A program made the position numbers and the translations under genes. A stretch of DNA of 9,556 nt from Phycisphaerae bacterium. Lineage in GTDB: Bacteria; Planctomycetota; Phycisphaerae; Phycisphaerales; UBA1924. Shown here one piece after another: positions 7,117-9,556 of this stretch. Numbering within the stretch: position 1 is the first letter of the stretch; the number at the start of each line of letters is the position of its first letter. The stretch is taken from assembly GCA_016794945.1 (NCBI GenBank), contig JAEUIX010000104.1, positions 1-9,556 on the forward strand, read 5' to 3'. Below the pieces are notes generated by a model, which searched no databases, was not told the DNA's origin, and was given only the letters and a program-made list of their open reading frames with translations.

Positions 7117-7122
7117 GCCGGC

Positions 7123-8850
7123 ATGGCCTCTTCGCTCGAACCGACGACCAACGTCCCGATCCTCCTGGCCGAGGGCTTCTTCCTGCTCTCGTTCTGGAAG
7201 CCCATCATCCCGCTGATCATCCTGGGCGGGTGGGCGTGGATCATCTCGACGGTCTACGACAAGCACGCCGCCCGGTTCTTCCTCCCGCGCGAGCGCTGGA
7301 ACCTGGTGCACCTGTGCTTCGGCGCCGTCGCGCTGGCGGCGGCGTTCTTCCTGCCGCTGGTCGGCGAGGTGGCGTTCTGGGTCGCCGTCCCCGTGATGGT
7401 GCTGGTGCTGATCATCGACCTGGTGGTCTACGCCATGGTCGCCAACCGCGACGATCGCGTCCCCGCCGAGTTCCGCATCTCGCTCGACATCGCCAAGCGC
7501 CTGGCCGCCCGCAAGGAGAGCAAGAAGGCCGGCAAGGCCGCCGCGGCCGTCAAGCTCGGCATCCGTTCTCCCGACAAGTCGCTCGTGGCGCCGCCCGAGG
7601 CCGAAACGCCCGAGTACGAGGTTCGCACCGCGGCGGAGGGCGTCTACCTCAAGGCGATGGAGAACCGCGCCTCGCAGGTTGACCTGGTGCCCGCCGGCAA
7701 GGACAACGCCTACCAGGCCCGCATGCTGGTCGACGGCGTCGCCGTCAACGGCGATGCGTTCCCCGGACCGGCGGCCGTCAAGGTGATGGACTTCTGGAAG
7801 TCCGCGGCGAAGCTCGACCTGGCCGACCGCCGCAAGAAGCTCCAGGCCGAGGTCACCGTCGAGCAGGGCTCCAACAAGCGCAAGGTCCGCATCACCAGCG
7901 TCGGCGTGCAGGGCGGCATGCGCCTGACGATGCTCTTCGACCCCGACACGGCCGTGAAGCGCGCCGCGTCCGAGATCGGCCTGCTCGACCAGCAGCTCGC
8001 TGAGGTGAAGAAGCTCGTCGACACCGTCGGCGGCGTGGTGCTGATCGCGGCCCCCCCCGACGGCGGGCGCACCACCCTGTTCTACAGCGTGCTGGCGTTG
8101 CACGACGCGTACACCCAGAACGTGGCGACGGTCGAACTGGACCAGCAGCTGCAGCTCGACGGCGTGCGTCATCAGGTCTTCGATCCGACCGTCGAGGGCA
8201 CAGACTACGCCACGACCGTCCGTTCGATGCTGAGGCGCGACCCCAACGTGCTCGGCGTCGCCGAGATGCCGGACGCCAAGACCGCCGAAGAAGCCGCCCG
8301 CGTCGACGCCGAACGCACCCGCCTGTACCTGTGCGTCCGCGCCGACAACGCCATGCAGGCCCTGGAGGGCTACGTCAAGGCCGTCGGAGATCCGGCCAAG
8401 GCCGCCAAGACGCTCCGCGGCGTGATCGCCGGCCGCCTGCTCCGCAAGCTCTGCACCAACTGCCGCGTCTCCTCCCCGCCGTCGGCGGACATGCTCACGA
8501 AGATGGGCGTGCCCGAGGGCAAGGTCCAGGCCCTGTTCAAGAAGGGCGGGCAGGTGCTCATCAAGAACAAGCCCGAGGTCTGCCCCGTCTGCTCCGGCGT
8601 CGGCTACCTGGGCCAGGAGGGCATCTTCGAGGTCTACACCATCGGCGAGGAGGAGCGGGCCATGATCGCCGCCAACAACCTCGCCGGCGTCAAGGCCGCC
8701 TGGCGCAAGCAGGCGACGCCCACCATCCAGCAGGCCGCGTTCGCCAAGGCGATCCGCGGCACCACCAGCGTCGAAGAGGTCATGCGCGTCACCGCCCCTC
8801 CGGCCCCGGCGCAGACCCAGCCGGCGCCGGCGGCCGCCGCCAAGGCCTGA
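7123..8850 (+). CDS. Membrane-anchored GspE/PilB-like ATPase with degenerate P-loop
   Basis: Three transmembrane segments (about 18-43, 60-80, 84-107) and a Lys/Ala-rich linker (about 125-145) precede a region resembling the secretion/pilus ATPases GspE and PilB. That region has an N2-like domain (about 172-275) with D-G-V and A-D-R-R-K-K-L-Q landmarks, then a RecA-like domain. The nucleotide motifs are altered. The P-loop reads APPDGGRTT (310-318), with Arg316 for the essential Lys. The Asp box reads VATVELDQQ, and the LRRDPNVLGVAEMPD block (370-384) replaces the usual LRQDPDIIMVGEIRD. The C-terminal part is well kept: VIAGRLLRKLCTNC, CPVCSGVGYLGQEGIFEVY and four zinc-type cysteines (444, 447, 487, 490). 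Ordinary family members are cytoplasmic with an N1 domain and no membrane helices. No pilin or secretin gene is nearby. It may be a structural or regulatory relative. The tail is Ala/Pro-rich. Confidence 0.8.
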   Translation: MASSLEPTTNVPILLAEGFFLLSFWKPIIPLIILGGWAWIISTVYDKHAARFFLPRERWNLVHLCFGAVALAAAFFLPLVGEVAFWVAVPVMVLVLIIDLVVYAMVANRDDRVPAEFRISLDIAKRLAARKESKKAGKAAAAVKLGIRSPDKSLVAPPEAETPEYEVRTAAEGVYLKAMENRASQVDLVPAGKDNAYQARMLVDGVAVNGDAFPGPAAVKVMDFWKSAAKLDLADRRKKLQAEVTVEQGSNKRKVRITSVGVQGGMRLTMLFDPDTAVKRAASEIGLLDQQLAEVKKLVDTVGGVVLIAAPPDGGRTTLFYSVLALHDAYTQNVATVELDQQLQLDGVRHQVFDPTVEGTDYATTVRSMLRRDPNVLGVAEMPDAKTAEEAARVDAERTRLYLCVRADNAMQALEGYVKAVGDPAKAAKTLRGVIAGRLLRKLCTNCRVSSPPSADMLTKMGVPEGKVQALFKKGGQVLIKNKPEVCPVCSGVGYLGQEGIFEVYTIGEEERAMIAANNLAGVKAAWRKQATPTIQQAAFAKAIRGTTSVEEVMRVTAPPAPAQTQPAPAAAAKA

Positions 8851-8948
8851 CCACCTGCCCAGCGCCGATCCCGATCCCCCACGCCCCGCCCCACCGTTCG
8901 CCCGTTCCCGCCAGCCGCCAGACCCCACCCAAGCCCGGACGCTCCGCC
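8851..8948 (+). other. C-rich, G-poor spacer, possible Rho-utilisation region
   Basis: Of the 98 bases between the GspE-like gene and the next gene, 58 are C and 19 are G by direct count. A C-rich, G-poor and poorly structured transcript stretch is the classic profile of a Rho-utilisation site. No hairpin plus T-run is present and no clear promoter is visible. Premature or partial termination here is inference. Confidence 0.3.
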
Positions 8949-9556
8949 ATGATGATGAACCTCCTTGTGATCGCGATGATCGGCGCCATCGGCTACATCT
9001 GGGCCAGCCGGGGCTTCTTCTCGGCGCTGCTGCACTTCGGCTGCGTGCTGGCGTCGGGCGCGATCGCGCTGTCGGTGTGGGAGCCGCTGGCGTACATGGC
9101 CCTGGGCCAGGTCGACACGCAGTGGATCATCGACATGATCTGGGGCGCATCGCTGCTGGTGCCCTTCGTGCTGTGCACCGCGATCCTGACCAGCGGCATG
9201 AACGCCCTGGTGCGGGCCAACGCCCAGTGCGACGGCGTCACCAACATCGTCGGCGGCGGCCTCTGCGGCCTGGGCACCGCGATCATCACCAGCGGCATCC
9301 TGGTGATGTCGCTGGGCATGGTGCGCAGCCGGCCGGACTTCCTGGACTACCAGGCCGTGGCCTACGACGGCCAGGGCTCCGTGGTGCAGGCCGATTCGCT
9401 GTGGATCCCCGTCGACAAGCTCACCGCCGGCGCGTACCTCTTGATGAGCGAGGGGACCCTGGCCAGCGGCGAGCCTCTGGCCAAGTGGCGGCCCCGCCTG
9501 GCGCTCGACGGGCACCTGCTCCGCCTGGGCCCCAACGACAACACCCTCAAGTACAC
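8949..9556 (+). CDS. Membrane protein of unknown function, CvpA-like at the N-terminus, 3' end missing
   Basis: The frame opens with three consecutive ATG codons (8949, 8952, 8955) and stays open to the window end, giving at least 202 residues. The first 135 residues hold about four hydrophobic helices: near 4-19, 24-45, 62-82 and 98-123. A W-A-S-R-G-F-F turn follows the first helix, and this arrangement loosely resembles CvpA-family membrane proteins. A soluble, less hydrophobic region follows from about residue 128 and shows no motif I recognise. No strong Shine-Dalgarno precedes the ATGs, so which one is used cannot be decided. The product may work with the GspE-like membrane protein encoded just upstream. 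The existence of the gene is well supported by its low-ambiguity open frame and membrane pattern. The CvpA comparison is weak. Confidence 0.75.
   Translation, partial: MMMNLLVIAMIGAIGYIWASRGFFSALLHFGCVLASGAIALSVWEPLAYMALGQVDTQWIIDMIWGASLLVPFVLCTAILTSGMNALVRANAQCDGVTNIVGGGLCGLGTAIITSGILVMSLGMVRSRPDFLDYQAVAYDGQGSVVQADSLWIPVDKLTAGAYLLMSEGTLASGEPLAKWRPRLALDGHLLRLGPNDNTLKY

Noticed and set aside
8051..8058. Run of eight C in the P-loop region of the GspE-like gene as a frameshift site
   Set aside because: The same frame gives recognisable family sequence on both sides, so no frameshift is needed; the run is only a place where sequencing accuracy deserves checking.
6541..8928. Very long open frame on the minus strand (795 codons) opposite the VanZ-like and GspE-like genes
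   Set aside because: It lies antisense to genes with clear family motifs. Stop-poor antisense frames are expected in GC-rich DNA with strong third-position bias, and its product is Gly/Asp/Val/His-rich with no recognisable domain.

Overview
The window is very GC-rich. It carries eight protein-coding genes, all on the plus strand and tightly packed: intergenic gaps run from a 4-base overlap to 128 bases. No stretch above 300 bases lacks a gene, and I see no rRNA, tRNA, CRISPR array or insertion sequence. GC content, Ala/Pro-rich protein ends, the polysaccharide gene set and an unusual membrane-anchored GspE/PilB-like protein suggest a bacterium such as a Planctomycetota member (Phycisphaerae-like). 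That assignment is inference from overall character; another GC-rich phylum is possible.

Bases 1-5588 form a surface-polysaccharide block. It holds the 3' end of a TPR-repeat gene, a Wzz-type chain-length regulator fused to a BY-kinase-like domain, an NAD-dependent sugar-nucleotide epimerase/dehydratase, and a WecA/MraY-type polyprenyl-phosphate sugar-1-phosphate transferase. The last two overlap by 4 bases and are probably translationally coupled. A plausible division of labour is that the SDR enzyme makes an activated sugar, the transferase starts the lipid-linked repeat, and the Wzz/BY-kinase protein controls polymer length and export.

Bases 5604-6994 hold an orphan ParA/Soj-family ATPase with a -10-like box almost touching its start codon, followed 9 bases later by a small VanZ-like membrane protein.

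Bases 6995-9556 hold a leader able to form alternative hairpins, then a 575-residue protein. That protein joins three transmembrane segments to a GspE/PilB-type ATPase region with a degenerate P-loop. After a C-rich, G-poor spacer comes the 5' part of a membrane protein that vaguely resembles CvpA and runs off the window.

The most unusual points are two P-loop proteins in one window that lack the Walker A lysine (Ala552 in the Wzz/BY-kinase protein, Arg316 in the GspE-like protein), the membrane anchoring of the GspE-like protein, and the candidate leader switch upstream of it. The ParA between them has a fully intact P-loop. Everything was read by eye; no homology search or folding calculation was run.
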